Shown piece after piece: positions 16,486 through 23,982 of a stretch of DNA of 64,000 nt. Source of the DNA: Micromonospora gifhornensis (lineage in GTDB: Bacteria > Actinomycetota > Actinomycetes > Mycobacteriales > Micromonosporaceae); contig NZ_BOPA01000029.1 in assembly GCF_016863515.1 (NCBI RefSeq), positions 61,195 to 125,194 of the forward strand, given 5' to 3'. The number at the start of each line of letters is the position of its first letter. Within the stretch, counting starts at the first letter, position 1. Made by a program: the position numbers and the translations under genes. Under the pieces are notes generated by a model. That model was not told where the DNA came from, did no database searches, and saw only the letters and a program-made list of their open reading frames with translations.

Positions 16486-17487
16486 ATGGGCGTGGGGATG
16501 GCAAGCAACCGGGTAACCGGCGCGATTGAGGGGACCGTGGGCAACGTGGACAAGAACATCGGGATGCGAACCGACGAGGTTGCCGAGGAGCGCGACCTGG
16601 TCGGAGTCTACCTGCACGAGATCTCCCGGACGCCACTGCTGGACGCCGCCAAGGAGGTCGATCTCTCCAAGGCCATCGAGGCGGGCCTGTACGCCGAGCA
16701 CCTGCTCGGCGAGGACCGCGTACCCGACGGTGTCACCCGGGATGAGCTGACGCGGCTGGTCGCCGAGGGTGAGCGGGCCAAGGACCTGTTCATCCGCGCC
16801 AACCTGCGCCTGGTCGTGTCGATCGCCCGACGTTACGTCCGTTCCGGGATGCCCATGCTGGATCTCATCCAGGAGGGCAACACCGGTCTGGTCCGGGCGG
16901 TCGAGAAGTTCGACTACGAGCGTGGCTACAAGTTCTCCACCTACGCGACGTGGTGGATCCGCCAGGCGATCAGCCGGGCGATCGCCCAGCAGGAGCGCAC
17001 CGTGCGGCTGCCGGTGCACCTGGTGGAGGACGTCAACCGGATGCGCAACGTGGCCCGGCAGCTCACCCGTGAGCTGGGCAGCGACCCGGAGCCGGAGCAG
17101 ATCGCGGCGGCGCTGGGCGTGACCGTCGAGCGGGTCAACGAGCTGGTCCGCTGGTCGCAGGACACCGTGTCGTTGGACACGCCGGTCGGTGACGACGGCG
17201 ACACCAACCTCGGTGATCTGGTCGCCGACAGCGACGCGCCCTCGCCGGAGGAGATCGTGCTCACCGGCCTGGAGCGGCAGCGCATCGAGGGCCTGCTCAA
17301 CCACCTGGACGACCGCTCCGCCGGCATCATGCGGGCTCGCTACGGGCTCGAGGACGGCCGGGAGCACTCGTTGACCGAGGTCGCCTCGCGGTTCTCGTTG
17401 TCGCGGGAGCGGATCCGCCAGCTGGAGATCCAGGCGCTCGGCCGGCTCCGTGAGCTGGCTCGCGCGGAGGGTCTGCAGGCGGCCTGA
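16486..17487 (+). CDS. sigB: RNA polymerase group 2 sigma factor (SigB/Hrd type)
   Basis: A primary-like sigma-70 factor of 333 residues. Regions 1.2 to 4.2 are intact: DLVGVYLHEISRTPLLDAAKEVDL (1.2), LFIRANLRLVVSIARRYVRSGMPMLDLIQEGNTGLVRAVEKFDYERGYKFSTYATWWIRQAI (2.1-2.4), the region 3 helix and SLTEVASRFSLSRERIRQLEIQAL (4.2). The long acidic region 1.1 of the principal sigma factor is missing, so this is a non-essential or stress-related group 2 factor of the HrdD/SigB kind. I chose ATG 16486 because GGGGGAGGGG lies just upstream; ATG 16441 (15 residues longer) and 16498 are in frame. A perfect 20-bp terminator follows. Confidence 0.92.
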   Translation: MGVGMASNRVTGAIEGTVGNVDKNIGMRTDEVAEERDLVGVYLHEISRTPLLDAAKEVDLSKAIEAGLYAEHLLGEDRVPDGVTRDELTRLVAEGERAKDLFIRANLRLVVSIARRYVRSGMPMLDLIQEGNTGLVRAVEKFDYERGYKFSTYATWWIRQAISRAIAQQERTVRLPVHLVEDVNRMRNVARQLTRELGSDPEPEQIAAALGVTVERVNELVRWSQDTVSLDTPVGDDGDTNLGDLVADSDAPSPEEIVLTGLERQRIEGLLNHLDDRSAGIMRARYGLEDGREHSLTEVASRFSLSRERIRQLEIQALGRLRELARAEGLQAA

Positions 17488-17500
17488 CCTGGTAGTAATG

Positions 17501-17547
17501 ACGACGAAGGGCCGGCGTCCGATAGGGGGACGCCGGCCCTTCGTCGT
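17501..17547. terminator. perfect 20-bp terminator hairpin after sigB
   Basis: Arms 17501-17520 and 17528-17547 are perfectly complementary over 20 bp with a 7-nt loop, 13 bp after the sigma stop codon and 48 bp before the convergent NlpC/P60 stop. It can work in both directions. Confidence 0.9.
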
Positions 17548-17595
17548 GCCTGCCGCCTCTCGCCCGGCCGTCTCGTCGCGCTGGTGGCGGCGAAC

Positions 17596-18567
17596 TCAGC
17601 GCACCCGGCCGTAGCCGTACGGCGTCATCAGATCGACGGCACGCTTCTCCACGTTCCGCCCGAAGGTGGGTGCGTGGATGACCTGCCCGCCGCCCACGTA
17701 GATCGCCACGTGCCCGAGGCTGCGGTAGAAGACCAGGTCGCCCGGGCGCAGTTCGCTGCGGCTGATGTGGGCGACCACCCCCCACTGCATCCGGGTGTTG
17801 TGCGGCAGCGACCTGCCCGCCGCCCGCCAGGCGGCAGAGGTCAGACCCGAACAGTCGTAGCCGTTCGGCCCGTCCTGGCCCCAGGCGTACGGCTTGCCGA
17901 GCGCGCCGTAGGCGTACCGGACGGCCACGCCGGCCTGGCCGGAGACGGCCGGCGCGTCCTTGGCGCTGTCCGGCCGGTTGTTCGGACGCTCGGCGGCTCG
18001 GCCGTACGCCTGCCGGCGCAGTTCGTACAGCTTGGCCAGATCCCGTTCGATCCGGCGCTTCGCGGTGCTCAGCTCCCGCGAGCGGGCCGCCTGCTGGGTC
18101 AGCGTCACGTCCAGTCGGGTTTTCTCGTCGAGCAGTCGCCGCTGGTCGGCGGTGTAGCCGGCGATTGTCGCCTGGCGTTGCCGGGTCAGGTGGTCCAGCG
18201 TGCCGAGCCGGTCCAGCACCGACGCCGAGTCGCCACCGTGCAGCAACGCGTCGACCGCGCCGAGGTTGCCGGTCTTGTACGCGGTGGCGGCCAACTCGCT
18301 GACATCCGCGCGGCTCTGTGCGGCCTGCTGCTCCAGTGGACCGATCCGTTCCTGGAGCCGGGCTACGGCGGCCTGATTCTTCTTGATCTTCTCGCGTAAC
18401 TCGTTGTGCGCCTCCACCACGTTTTCCAACTCGGTGGACGCCTTGTCGATCCGCCGGGTCAGTTCGGCGGGGGACGGTTCGGCCCGGGCCACCGTCGCGG
18501 GTGCGATGAGCACCAGTGCGAACGCGGTGACGGACAGGGCGCGCAGCGTGTGTAACAGGGGCGACAA
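17596..18567 (-). CDS. secreted coiled-coil NlpC/P60 peptidoglycan hydrolase (RipA-like)
   Basis: A 323-residue exported protein. Residues 1-29 are a signal peptide (ends ATVARA). Residues 32-190 form a long coiled coil typical of RipA-like division hydrolases. The C-terminal NlpC/P60 domain (about 210-323) has catalytic Cys239 in YDCSGLT, His286 in GHVAIYV and a third polar residue, probably His298 in VIHAP. It cleaves D-Glu to meso-diaminopimelate bonds in peptidoglycan stem peptides, with the coiled coil probably restraining activity until division. The start is TTG 18567 with GAGGAG upstream. The 3' end faces the sigB terminator. Confidence 0.9.
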   Translation of the reverse strand: MSPLLHTLRALSVTAFALVLIAPATVARAEPSPAELTRRIDKASTELENVVEAHNELREKIKKNQAAVARLQERIGPLEQQAAQSRADVSELAATAYKTGNLGAVDALLHGGDSASVLDRLGTLDHLTRQRQATIAGYTADQRRLLDEKTRLDVTLTQQAARSRELSTAKRRIERDLAKLYELRRQAYGRAAERPNNRPDSAKDAPAVSGQAGVAVRYAYGALGKPYAWGQDGPNGYDCSGLTSAAWRAAGRSLPHNTRMQWGVVAHISRSELRPGDLVFYRSLGHVAIYVGGGQVIHAPTFGRNVEKRAVDLMTPYGYGRVR

Positions 18568-19020
18568 GAGCTCGATGCTCCTCTCCCATGGCCGGCGCGG
18601 GCCTGCTGAAGCTCCGCGGCGGCATCAGCCCGGTGCCGTCCGGCTGGACGGCGGCCGACCGGGCCGACTCGCTCAAGGTAGTACGCGACAGGAGTCGGTG
18701 ACAGTGAAAGCCGGGACCAATGGGGATGCTGAGCTTGAATCACATTCTTGCTTCGTGGCAATAGTCCGGTATATCGGAGATGCGAAAGGGGTCGCTCTCG
18801 GCACATGACGTCGGATGACTCAGCGGTATATCCGACAAGCCGGACTCGGGGTGGTGTTTCCGGCGGCGCCGGTCCGTCCAAACCCCGCTGAGCACCGCAA
18901 ACCAGCAGGCCAGGGTGGCGAGACGGGCACACAATGAAGCCCACAGCCGGGATTCCCGCACATCTGCATCGATGGGGCCGGCAAGCGGGCCGCCCCCACA
19001 CCGGCAGTGGAGGAGGGGCC
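18568..19020. other. 453-bp divergent intergenic region with paired GGTATATC elements
   Basis: This gap separates the NlpC/P60 gene (minus) from the DUF6232 gene (plus). It contains a 7-bp stem with a GGCT loop at 18635-18652 in the NlpC leader, and two related elements, CGGTATATCGG at 18767-18777 and CGGTATATCCG at 18824-18834, near the middle where divergent promoters would lie. No gene of normal coding quality was found. Confidence 0.5.
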
Positions 19021-19551
19021 GTGGAGCGCGAAGGTGCGACGACACGACCGCCCTGGTCGCAGGGCGGTACCGCAGGTGGAAGACCGACCTTGCTCTACGC
19101 CCGACCCGGGATCATCGTCACGGCCGACCGGTTCACCGTCGGCAGCACCAGTTGGCGGGTCGCCGAACTGACCCACCTGCACACCACCCGGGGGCCACAC
19201 GACCGGGTGGCCGTGCGAGCCGCCCTGGTCTCCGCCGCGGTGATCGGTGGGATCGGGCTGGCGCTCGGCTTCACCGGAGGGCTGCACCGGCTCACCGCCG
19301 GGGCGTACCTCCTGCTCGGGGTGGTGTTCCTGGTGCCGATCCTGGTCGCGGCGGCCGGTGACCGGTGGCGGCCGCGGGCGTACGAGCTGTGGGGGCAGCG
19401 CGGTGGGGTGCCGGAGTTGCTGTTCAGCAGCGACGACGAGCGCCAGTTCGGGCAGGTGACCCGGGCGCTGCGTCGAGCCTTCGAGATACACCGCCACGGC
19501 GGCTGGGAGGATCCGCTCGCGAACGCCGACCTGTGGCGCCCCCGGCGCTGA
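19021..19551 (+). CDS. DUF6232-like membrane protein
   Basis: A 176-residue protein with a short Gly/Arg-rich N-terminus, a conserved-looking segment LLYARPGIIVTADRFTVGSTSWRVAELTHLHT, then two hydrophobic helices (AALVSAAVIGGIGLALGF and AYLLLGVVFLVPILVAAA) and a C-terminal cytoplasmic domain PRAYELWGQRGGVPELLFSSDDERQFGQVTRALRRAFE. This layout matches the actinobacterial family I know as DUF6232; the function is unknown. GTG 19021 is preceded by GGAGGAGGGG, which fixes the start better than the in-frame ATG 18934. Confidence 0.75.
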   Translation: MEREGATTRPPWSQGGTAGGRPTLLYARPGIIVTADRFTVGSTSWRVAELTHLHTTRGPHDRVAVRAALVSAAVIGGIGLALGFTGGLHRLTAGAYLLLGVVFLVPILVAAAGDRWRPRAYELWGQRGGVPELLFSSDDERQFGQVTRALRRAFEIHRHGGWEDPLANADLWRPRR

Positions 19552-19562
19552 GCCCGCCGGCG

Positions 19563-19607
19563 ACGAAGGGGTCGGATACGAAGGGGTCGGATACGAAGGG
19601 GTCGGAT
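19563..19607. repeat. three tandem copies of a 15-bp unit
   Basis: ACGAAGGGGTCGGAT occurs three times without interruption or mismatch between the convergent DUF6232 and DUF3817 genes. The last base is the first base of the DUF3817 stop codon on the other strand. Confidence 0.9.
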
Positions 19608-19936
19608 CAGCCGGCGACCGGCTGCGGGGCCGGCTCAGTGTGCGCGGCGAGGACGAGGGTGCTCACCCGGCGCTCGGCCCAGAAGGAGAGGAACGGCACC
19701 GTCCCGGCCAGCATCACCAGGATCATCCGCTTGAGCGGCCAGTCGACCCGGCGGGACAGGTCGAACGTGGCGACCAGGTAGAGCATGTAGAGGAAGCCGT
19801 GCGCCTGGCCGACGGTCTCCACCACGATCGGCTCGTCGAAGCCGTACTTCAACGGCATGCCGATGACGACCAGCAGGATCAGCACCACACCGACGATCCA
19901 GGCGATCACGCGGTAACGGGTGAGGGCAGCGCGCAC
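19607..19936 (-). CDS. DUF3817 family membrane protein
   Basis: A 109-residue membrane protein with three hydrophobic segments. The family pattern is visible: RYRVIAWIVGVVLILLVVIGMPLKYGF, then VGQAHGFLYMLYLVATFDLSRR, then LKRMILVMLAGTVPFLSFWAERRV. DUF3817 proteins are small actinobacterial membrane proteins of unknown function; similar domains occur fused to transporters. I chose GTG 19936 because GGAAGGA lies 8 nt upstream and the conserved part starts there; the frame is open to 20008. It is 23 bp after the previous gene on the same strand, so the two form an operon. Confidence 0.8.
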   Translation of the reverse strand: MRAALTRYRVIAWIVGVVLILLVVIGMPLKYGFDEPIVVETVGQAHGFLYMLYLVATFDLSRRVDWPLKRMILVMLAGTVPFLSFWAERRVSTLVLAAHTEPAPQPVAG

Positions 19937-19959
19937 TTCTCGTGTCCTTCCGGGCCGGC

Positions 19960-20412
19960 TCAGCCGGGATAGTCGCCGGGCTTCGCGCCCGGATTGGCGT
20001 TCAACCATGACAGGTAGCGGTTGTACGCGGCCAGTTCGGCGTCCTCCTCGCCGTGACCGCCGACGGTACGGGTGACGCGTACCGGCCGGCCGATGCCGGG
20101 CCGCGGCCGTACGCCCGCCGCCTCGACGGCCTCGGCCCTCTCGACGACCGTGGGGTCACCGGCCGCGGGTGTCTCGCCGACGGCTGCGGTCTTGCCTGCC
20201 TCGGCGTCCCGCAGCGCGTGGCGGACCTCACGCCACCAGACGAAGACCACGAACCCGGCGAAGATCGGCCACTCCACCGCGTAGCCCCAGCTGATGGCGT
20301 TGCCGGCGGCGGCGCGGCTGACCTGCCACCAGCCCAGCGCCAGGAAGGCCGTCACCAGTACGACCATGGCCACGTGGCGGGCGATCCACGCCGGGGTCCA
20401 GAGCCGCTTCAT
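19960..20412 (-). CDS. conserved actinobacterial two-span membrane protein
   Basis: A 150-residue protein with two hydrophobic helices near the N-terminus (HVAMVVLVTAFLALGWWQVSRAAAG and ISWGYAVEWPIFAGFVVFVWWREVRHAL) and a hydrophilic, Glu/Val-rich C-terminus ending in LAAYNRYLSWLNANPGAKPGDYPG. Related proteins are often labelled as glucitol-operon regulators in actinobacterial genomes, but nothing here supports DNA binding. The tryptophan-rich two-helix arrangement is the only conserved feature I can see. It is the first gene of a two-gene operon with the DUF3817 gene. Confidence 0.7.
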   Translation of the reverse strand: MKRLWTPAWIARHVAMVVLVTAFLALGWWQVSRAAAGNAISWGYAVEWPIFAGFVVFVWWREVRHALRDAEAGKTAAVGETPAAGDPTVVERAEAVEAAGVRPRPGIGRPVRVTRTVGGHGEEDAELAAYNRYLSWLNANPGAKPGDYPG

Positions 20413-20538
20413 GGCACCGAGGGTACCGGGAACGCCGCTGCTCTCCGACACCGTGTCGTAGTGGCGGCGGTGGTTTGGCTGTGCGGGCGGTGGGCAACCG
20501 TACAGACGCCAGGCCCACGACCGACTAGGGGGCGCGAG

Positions 20539-20853
20539 ATGAGGGCACAGGACGGATTTCCTCCCGGCGGCACCGAGGTGAGCCCCGAGCAGCGGATCCC
20601 GGAATGGGGTGACGACCGGGTGGCCGCGCCGATCCTCGACGCCGACCTGCCCGGCATCGACCCGGCGGAGTTGGCCGAGGAGGACCTCATCCGCGAGATG
20701 GAGAGCCTGCACCGGACCCGGCTGGACACGTTGCGGCACGCGACCGACTCCGCGCTCGCCACCCACCTGCGGCGTACCGCCGAACTGGAGACCGAGTACC
20801 TGGCCCGCCACCCCGGTCGGGAGGTCGACCCGAGCCGGCTGCGGGACGCGTGA
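20539..20853 (+). CDS. DUF6158-like small helical protein
   Basis: A 104-residue hydrophilic, helical protein. The core reads LPGIDPAELAEEDLIREMESLHRTRLDTLRHATDSALATHLRRTAELETEYLARHPGRE, which I recognise as the family DUF6158 of actinobacteria; no function is known to me. ATG 20539 is preceded by GGGGG. The stop overlaps the next start (TGATG at 20851-20855), so the following gene is translationally coupled. Confidence 0.75.
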   Translation: MRAQDGFPPGGTEVSPEQRIPEWGDDRVAAPILDADLPGIDPAELAEEDLIREMESLHRTRLDTLRHATDSALATHLRRTAELETEYLARHPGREVDPSRLRDA

Positions 20854-21167
20854 TGGCGTACGCGGAACGGGGCATCTCCGCACCGCCCGAGGTCGTCTTC
20901 AACACCGCGACCGACCCCGACCGGAACTCCGCCTGGCTGCCCGAGCCGCTGCTGTCCGCCATCCCCGACGGGGACTCCGACGCACTGTGGGCCCGCTGGC
21001 GTGCGCGGGACACGGACTGGACGGCCGAGCTGCGGGTGGCAGCGGAGGACTCGGGTGGCACCCGGGCGCGGCTCGACCTGGTCGGCGACGGTCAACCCGA
21101 CCGGCTGGCCGACGAGGCGCTGACCAACCTGGCCCGCGAAGTGGCCGACAACCTCCAGGCCGGCTGA
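20853..21167 (+). CDS. SRPBCC/START-like ligand-binding protein
   Basis: A 104-residue protein resembling the small SRPBCC (polyketide cyclase-like) fold: AYAERGISAPPEVVFNTATDPDRNSAWLPEPL at the N-terminus and a C-terminal helix DEALTNLAREVADNLQAG that would cover the ligand pocket. Lipid-like or polyketide-like ligands are usual for the fold; none can be named here. ATG 20853 overlaps the previous stop; GTG 20850 is a one-codon alternative. Second gene of a small operon. Confidence 0.7.
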   Translation: MAYAERGISAPPEVVFNTATDPDRNSAWLPEPLLSAIPDGDSDALWARWRARDTDWTAELRVAAEDSGGTRARLDLVGDGQPDRLADEALTNLAREVADNLQAG

Positions 21168-21205
21168 CCGCCCGGCCGGGAAAGCGTGATCAGAAGGAGT
21201 CCCGG

Positions 21206-21742
21206 GTGAGCTTGCTGAAGCAGAAGGTGACCAGGCTGCGCCAGGCGTACGCCCCGCACGAGCACCGCCCCCTCGGCGGTTACCTGGTGGCCATGGGCAC
21301 CTACGCCGGGGTGGCGGGTGCCATCGCCGCCCTGGTCAAGGCGACCGGACGTACCGTGCCGCAGCGGCCGGCCACCGCCGACGTGGTGCTGCTGTCGATC
21401 GCGACCCACAAGCTCAGCCGGCTGCTGTCCAAGGATGCGGTGACCAGCCCGCTGCGCGCGCCGTTCACCCGCTACGACCGGCCGATCGGCAGCGGCGAGG
21501 TGATGGAGCAGGTACGCGACTCCGGCAGCCCCACCCGGCACGCGATAGGTGAACTGCTCAGCTGCCCGTTCTGCCTGGCGGTCTGGGTGGCCACCGGCAT
21601 GACCGGGGGACTGGTGCTGGCACCACGGCTGACCCGCCTGGTCGCCACCGCCCTGACCGCGGTGGCCGCCTCCGACTTCCTCCAGATGGCGTACGCGATG
21701 GCCCAGCAGGGCGCGGAAGGACACCACCGCTCCGAGGACTGA
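21206..21742 (+). CDS. DUF1360 domain membrane protein
   Basis: A 178-residue membrane protein with the DUF1360 signature: DVVLLSIATHKLSRLLSKDAVTSPLRAPFTRY in the middle and ELLSCPFCLAVWVATGMTGGLVLAPRL, a short Cys-x2-Cys motif, near the C-terminus. Related proteins occur in Bacillus spore genes and in many actinobacteria; the function is unknown. GTG 21206 is preceded by AAGGAG. A terminator hairpin follows within 20 bp, closing the three-gene set with the DUF6158 and SRPBCC genes. Confidence 0.85.
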   Translation: MSLLKQKVTRLRQAYAPHEHRPLGGYLVAMGTYAGVAGAIAALVKATGRTVPQRPATADVVLLSIATHKLSRLLSKDAVTSPLRAPFTRYDRPIGSGEVMEQVRDSGSPTRHAIGELLSCPFCLAVWVATGMTGGLVLAPRLTRLVATALTAVAASDFLQMAYAMAQQGAEGHHRSED

Positions 21743-21761
21743 GCGAGCGTACGAGCAGGGG

Positions 21762-21795
21762 AAACCGCCGGCCCGGTGTTCCGGGCCGGCGGTTT
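21762..21795. terminator. perfect 15-bp terminator hairpin
   Basis: Arms AAACCGCCGGCCCGG and CCGGGCCGGCGGTTT flank a TGTT loop. It lies 19 bp after the DUF1360 stop and 21 bp before the convergent small-protein stop, so it can serve both. Confidence 0.9.
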
Positions 21796-21816
21796 GCGCG
21801 TACGACGGATGCGGGT

Positions 21817-22011
21817 TCAGCGCTGCATGCCCGACCAGCCGCGTGGTGACTCCGGCTCCCGCTCGTCCTGGTCGGCGCCGGTAAGGATGTCGTCGTCGAC
21901 GGCGGTGGTCTCGTGTTCGTTCGCGAAGTCCGGCTCGGGCAGGGTGTCCCTGCCCTCCGGGGGTTGGGCGAGCGCGGGCGTCTGGTCGTGGTCCTCGGTG
22001 GGCTGCGACAT
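21817..22011 (-). CDS. small acidic protein, unknown function
   Basis: A 64-residue, highly acidic and probably disordered protein (SQPTEDHDQTPALAQPPEGRDTLPEPDF and DDDILTGADQDEREPESP). ATG 22011 is preceded by GGAGAGG. I do not recognise a family. It follows the 121-residue protein gene at 22055 on the same strand with a 43-bp gap, so the two may be cotranscribed. Confidence 0.55.
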   Translation of the reverse strand: MSQPTEDHDQTPALAQPPEGRDTLPEPDFANEHETTAVDDDILTGADQDEREPESPRGWSGMQR

Positions 22012-22054
22012 CACGGTCCTCTCCTGGTCGCCGCTGAATCGGCTGGTGAGGGGG

Positions 22055-22420
22055 TCAGCCCACCGAGCCGCCCAGCAGGTCGGTCACCTCGTCGACCGCG
22101 TACTCGCCCTGGGGCAGCGCGTTCAGCCGGGCGAGCAGCTGCGCAGGCAGCTCCGCCGCGACCGCGCGGCGGTAGATGTCTACCTGGCTGATCCGCTCCT
22201 GGCCGCGGTAGAGGTCGTCGAGCAGCTCGTCCAACGGCCGGGTGTCCACCGCCTCGACCTCGATCTCGTCCGGTACGGCGGCGACAGTGCCGGGCAGGTC
22301 GGTCACGGGTGGGTCGATCGCGGCGGTGTCGACCACCGGCACGTCGGCCAGCACGGCTTCCGGCAGGCGGGCCTGCGTCGTGGGCGCGGGTGCCCCGGTC
22401 ACGGGTACGTCGTCGGTCAC
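22055..22420 (-). CDS. acidic protein of unknown function
   Basis: A 121-residue protein, acidic and Pro/Val-rich for the first 70 residues, then a more structured end: ISQVDIYRRAVAAELPAQLLARLNALPQGEYAVDEVTDLLGGSVG. The last 45 residues resemble short DUF2795-like helical segments, but the match is not convincing. It starts at ATG 22420, divergent from nothing closely; a terminator hairpin for aroG lies upstream of it. Unknown function. Confidence 0.6.
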   Translation of the reverse strand: MTDDVPVTGAPAPTTQARLPEAVLADVPVVDTAAIDPPVTDLPGTVAAVPDEIEVEAVDTRPLDELLDDLYRGQERISQVDIYRRAVAAELPAQLLARLNALPQGEYAVDEVTDLLGGSVG

Positions 22421-22485
22421 GCCCGTCAGCTACCCGCGCCCTCTGCACCCAAACAACCCACCCCGTCCGGCCCCGCCCCAGCTCC

Positions 22486-22528
22486 GTCGGTCAGGAAGTT
22501 GTCGTGAGCGGACAACTTCCTGACCGAC
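22486..22528 (-). terminator. perfect 18-bp terminator hairpin after DAHP synthase gene
   Basis: Arms 22486-22503 and 22511-22528 are perfectly complementary with a 7-nt loop, 31 bp after the DAHP synthase stop codon. Confidence 0.9.
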
Positions 22529-22559
22529 CGAGCGGGGACGGGCCGGCGGAGGTCGTCGC

Positions 22560-23678
22560 TCAGGCGGGGGCGGGCAGCGAGTGCGGGTCTGCGCTGGAGC
22601 GGGTGGCCCGGCGGGCACGTACGGCGGTGGCCAGTTCGGTGAGCACCTCGTCGGTGGTGTCCCAGCCGATGCAGGCGTCGGTTATCGACTGGCCGTAGGT
22701 CAGCTCCCGGGTCGGGTCGAGGTCCTGACGACCGGGGACGAGGAAGCTCTCCAGCATGATCCCGACGATGCCGCGCTGACCGGCGGCGATCTGCCCGGCC
22801 ACGTCGGCGACCACGGCGGGCTGGTTGCGGTGGTCCTTGCCGCTGTTGGCGTGGCTGGCGTCCACCACCAGCCGCTCCGGCAGCCCGGCGGCGCGCAGCA
22901 GTTCCAGCGCACCCGCCACCGACGCGGCGTCGTAGTTCGGCAGGCCGCCGCCACCACGCAGCACCAGGTGGCCGTCGGCGTTGCCCCGGGTGTGCATGAT
23001 CGCCGGGGTGCCGGAGACGTCGATGCCGGGGAAGACGTGCGGTACGCCGGCCGCCCGGATCGCGTCCACGGCGGTGGCGATGCTGCCGTCCGGGCGGTTC
23101 TTCATGCCGATCGGCATGGACAGGCCGGAGGCGAGCTGGCGGTGCACCTGGCTCTCCACCGTACGGGCGCCGATGGCCCCCCAGGCCACCGTGTCCGCGA
23201 TGTACTGCGGGGTGATCGGGTCGAGGAACTCGCAGCCGACCGGCAGCCCGAGGCGTAACACGTCGAGCAGGAGCGCCCGGGCCAGCCGGAGACCGGCGTT
23301 GACGTCACCGGAACCGTCCAGCCCGGGATCGTTGATCAGACCCTTCCATCCGACGGTGGAGCGCGGCTTCTCGAAGTAGACCCGCATCACCACCAGCAGG
23401 TCGTCGGCGACCCGGTCGGCGGCCTCGCGCAGCCGGTGGGCGTATTCCAGGGCGGCGGCGGGGTCGTGCACCGAGCACGGGCCGACCACCACCAGCAGCC
23501 GGTCGTCGACGCGGTCGAGGACCTGCGCGGCGGCGCGCCGCCCGGCGACCACGGCCGAGGCCAGGTCGTCGTCCAGGGGTAGCTCGTGGTGCAGCAGCGC
23601 CGGGGTGGTCAGCGGTACGACACGGTCGATCCGCTGATCGATGACGCGACGGTTGTCCGGGGTCGTCACGGTGGGCAT
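22560..23678 (-). CDS. aroG: class I 3-deoxy-7-phosphoheptulonate (DAHP) synthase
   Basis: A 372-residue AroF/G/H-type DAHP synthase: it joins phosphoenolpyruvate and erythrose 4-phosphate in the first step of aromatic amino acid synthesis. Diagnostic stretches are LLVVVGPCSVHDPAAALEYA (about residues 62-81), VMRVYFEKPRSTVGWKGLINDP (about 97-118), GCEFLDPITPQY, GMKNRPDGS, VDASHANSGKDHRNQP and GIMLESFLVPGRQ. ATG 23678 has AAAGGA just upstream. Actinobacteria often rely on a class II enzyme, so this copy may be a second, separately regulated one. Its leader carries a short ORF with clustered Tyr, Trp and Phe codons and a hairpin plus T-run, which together look like a transcription attenuator. 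Confidence 0.95.
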   Translation of the reverse strand: MPTVTTPDNRRVIDQRIDRVVPLTTPALLHHELPLDDDLASAVVAGRRAAAQVLDRVDDRLLVVVGPCSVHDPAAALEYAHRLREAADRVADDLLVVMRVYFEKPRSTVGWKGLINDPGLDGSGDVNAGLRLARALLLDVLRLGLPVGCEFLDPITPQYIADTVAWGAIGARTVESQVHRQLASGLSMPIGMKNRPDGSIATAVDAIRAAGVPHVFPGIDVSGTPAIMHTRGNADGHLVLRGGGGLPNYDAASVAGALELLRAAGLPERLVVDASHANSGKDHRNQPAVVADVAGQIAAGQRGIVGIMLESFLVPGRQDLDPTRELTYGQSITDACIGWDTTDEVLTELATAVRARRATRSSADPHSLPAPA

Positions 23679-23735
23679 CCTTTCGCCGACCGCACCCCGG
23701 GGCCGGTGCCCGGGACGAGCCGGCTGCTCGTAGGC

Positions 23736-23762
23736 AAAAGGGCAGGAGATTCATTCCTGCCC
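23736..23762 (-). terminator. candidate attenuator: leader hairpin with T-tract before aroG
   Basis: On the minus strand GGGCAGGA, a 7-nt loop and TCCTGCCC (23762 to 23740) are followed directly by TTTT, the form of an intrinsic terminator, about 58 nt before the aroG start. The leader also holds two direct copies of ACGAGCCGGCTGC (plus-strand 23715-23727 and 23811-23823) and one segment complementary to both (23764-23772), so alternative foldings exist. One copy lies inside the leader-peptide coding region just after its Tyr/Trp/Phe codons. Confidence 0.6.
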
Positions 23763-23789
23763 GGCCGGCTCGAAAACGGTGACGTCAGA

Positions 23790-23849
23790 TCATGGTGAGG
23801 TCACCGGCTTACGAGCCGGCTGCCTAAACCATCGATACGACCGCGTCAC
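23790..23849 (-). CDS. candidate leader peptide with Tyr-Arg-Trp-Phe codons
   Basis: A 19-codon ORF starting at GTG 23849 and ending at TGA 23790-23792, reading MTRSYRWFRQPARKPVTSP. Codons 5, 7 and 8 are Tyr, Trp and Phe, the three products of the pathway that DAHP synthase begins. A TACTCT box ends 7 nt before the GTG, so the mRNA would be leaderless. The downstream fold (two direct repeats with a shared complement, then a hairpin and T-run) fits ribosome-mediated attenuation. No homologue was checked and chance cannot be excluded for so short an ORF. Confidence 0.55.
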   Translation of the reverse strand: MTRSYRWFRQPARKPVTSP

Positions 23850-23856
23850 GGCGCCA

Positions 23857-23862
23857 AGAGTA
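23857..23862 (-). promoter_or_regulatory. -10 box TACTCT for the aroG leader
   Basis: TACTCT on the minus strand, then 7 nt, then GTG 23849 of the leader ORF. The -35 region is not recognisable. Confidence 0.5.
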
Positions 23863-23982
23863 CCCGACGGTGGGCAACTGCTCACCCCGTGGTCGGCAAA
23901 GCCTCTCCTTGTGTTCACCCTCATCGATGAATCGGTCGGTAGTTTCAGCGACACCGAACGCTGCGAGTACCGGAGGTATTCG

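Noticed and set aside
18568..18800. A c-di-AMP (ydaO-type) riboswitch before the RipA-like gene
   Set aside because: Such riboswitches are known upstream of actinobacterial cell-wall hydrolases, and a short hairpin is present, but I could not find the conserved core motifs.
19563..19607. CRISPR array
   Set aside because: The 15-bp units are directly adjacent with no spacers; no cas genes are present.
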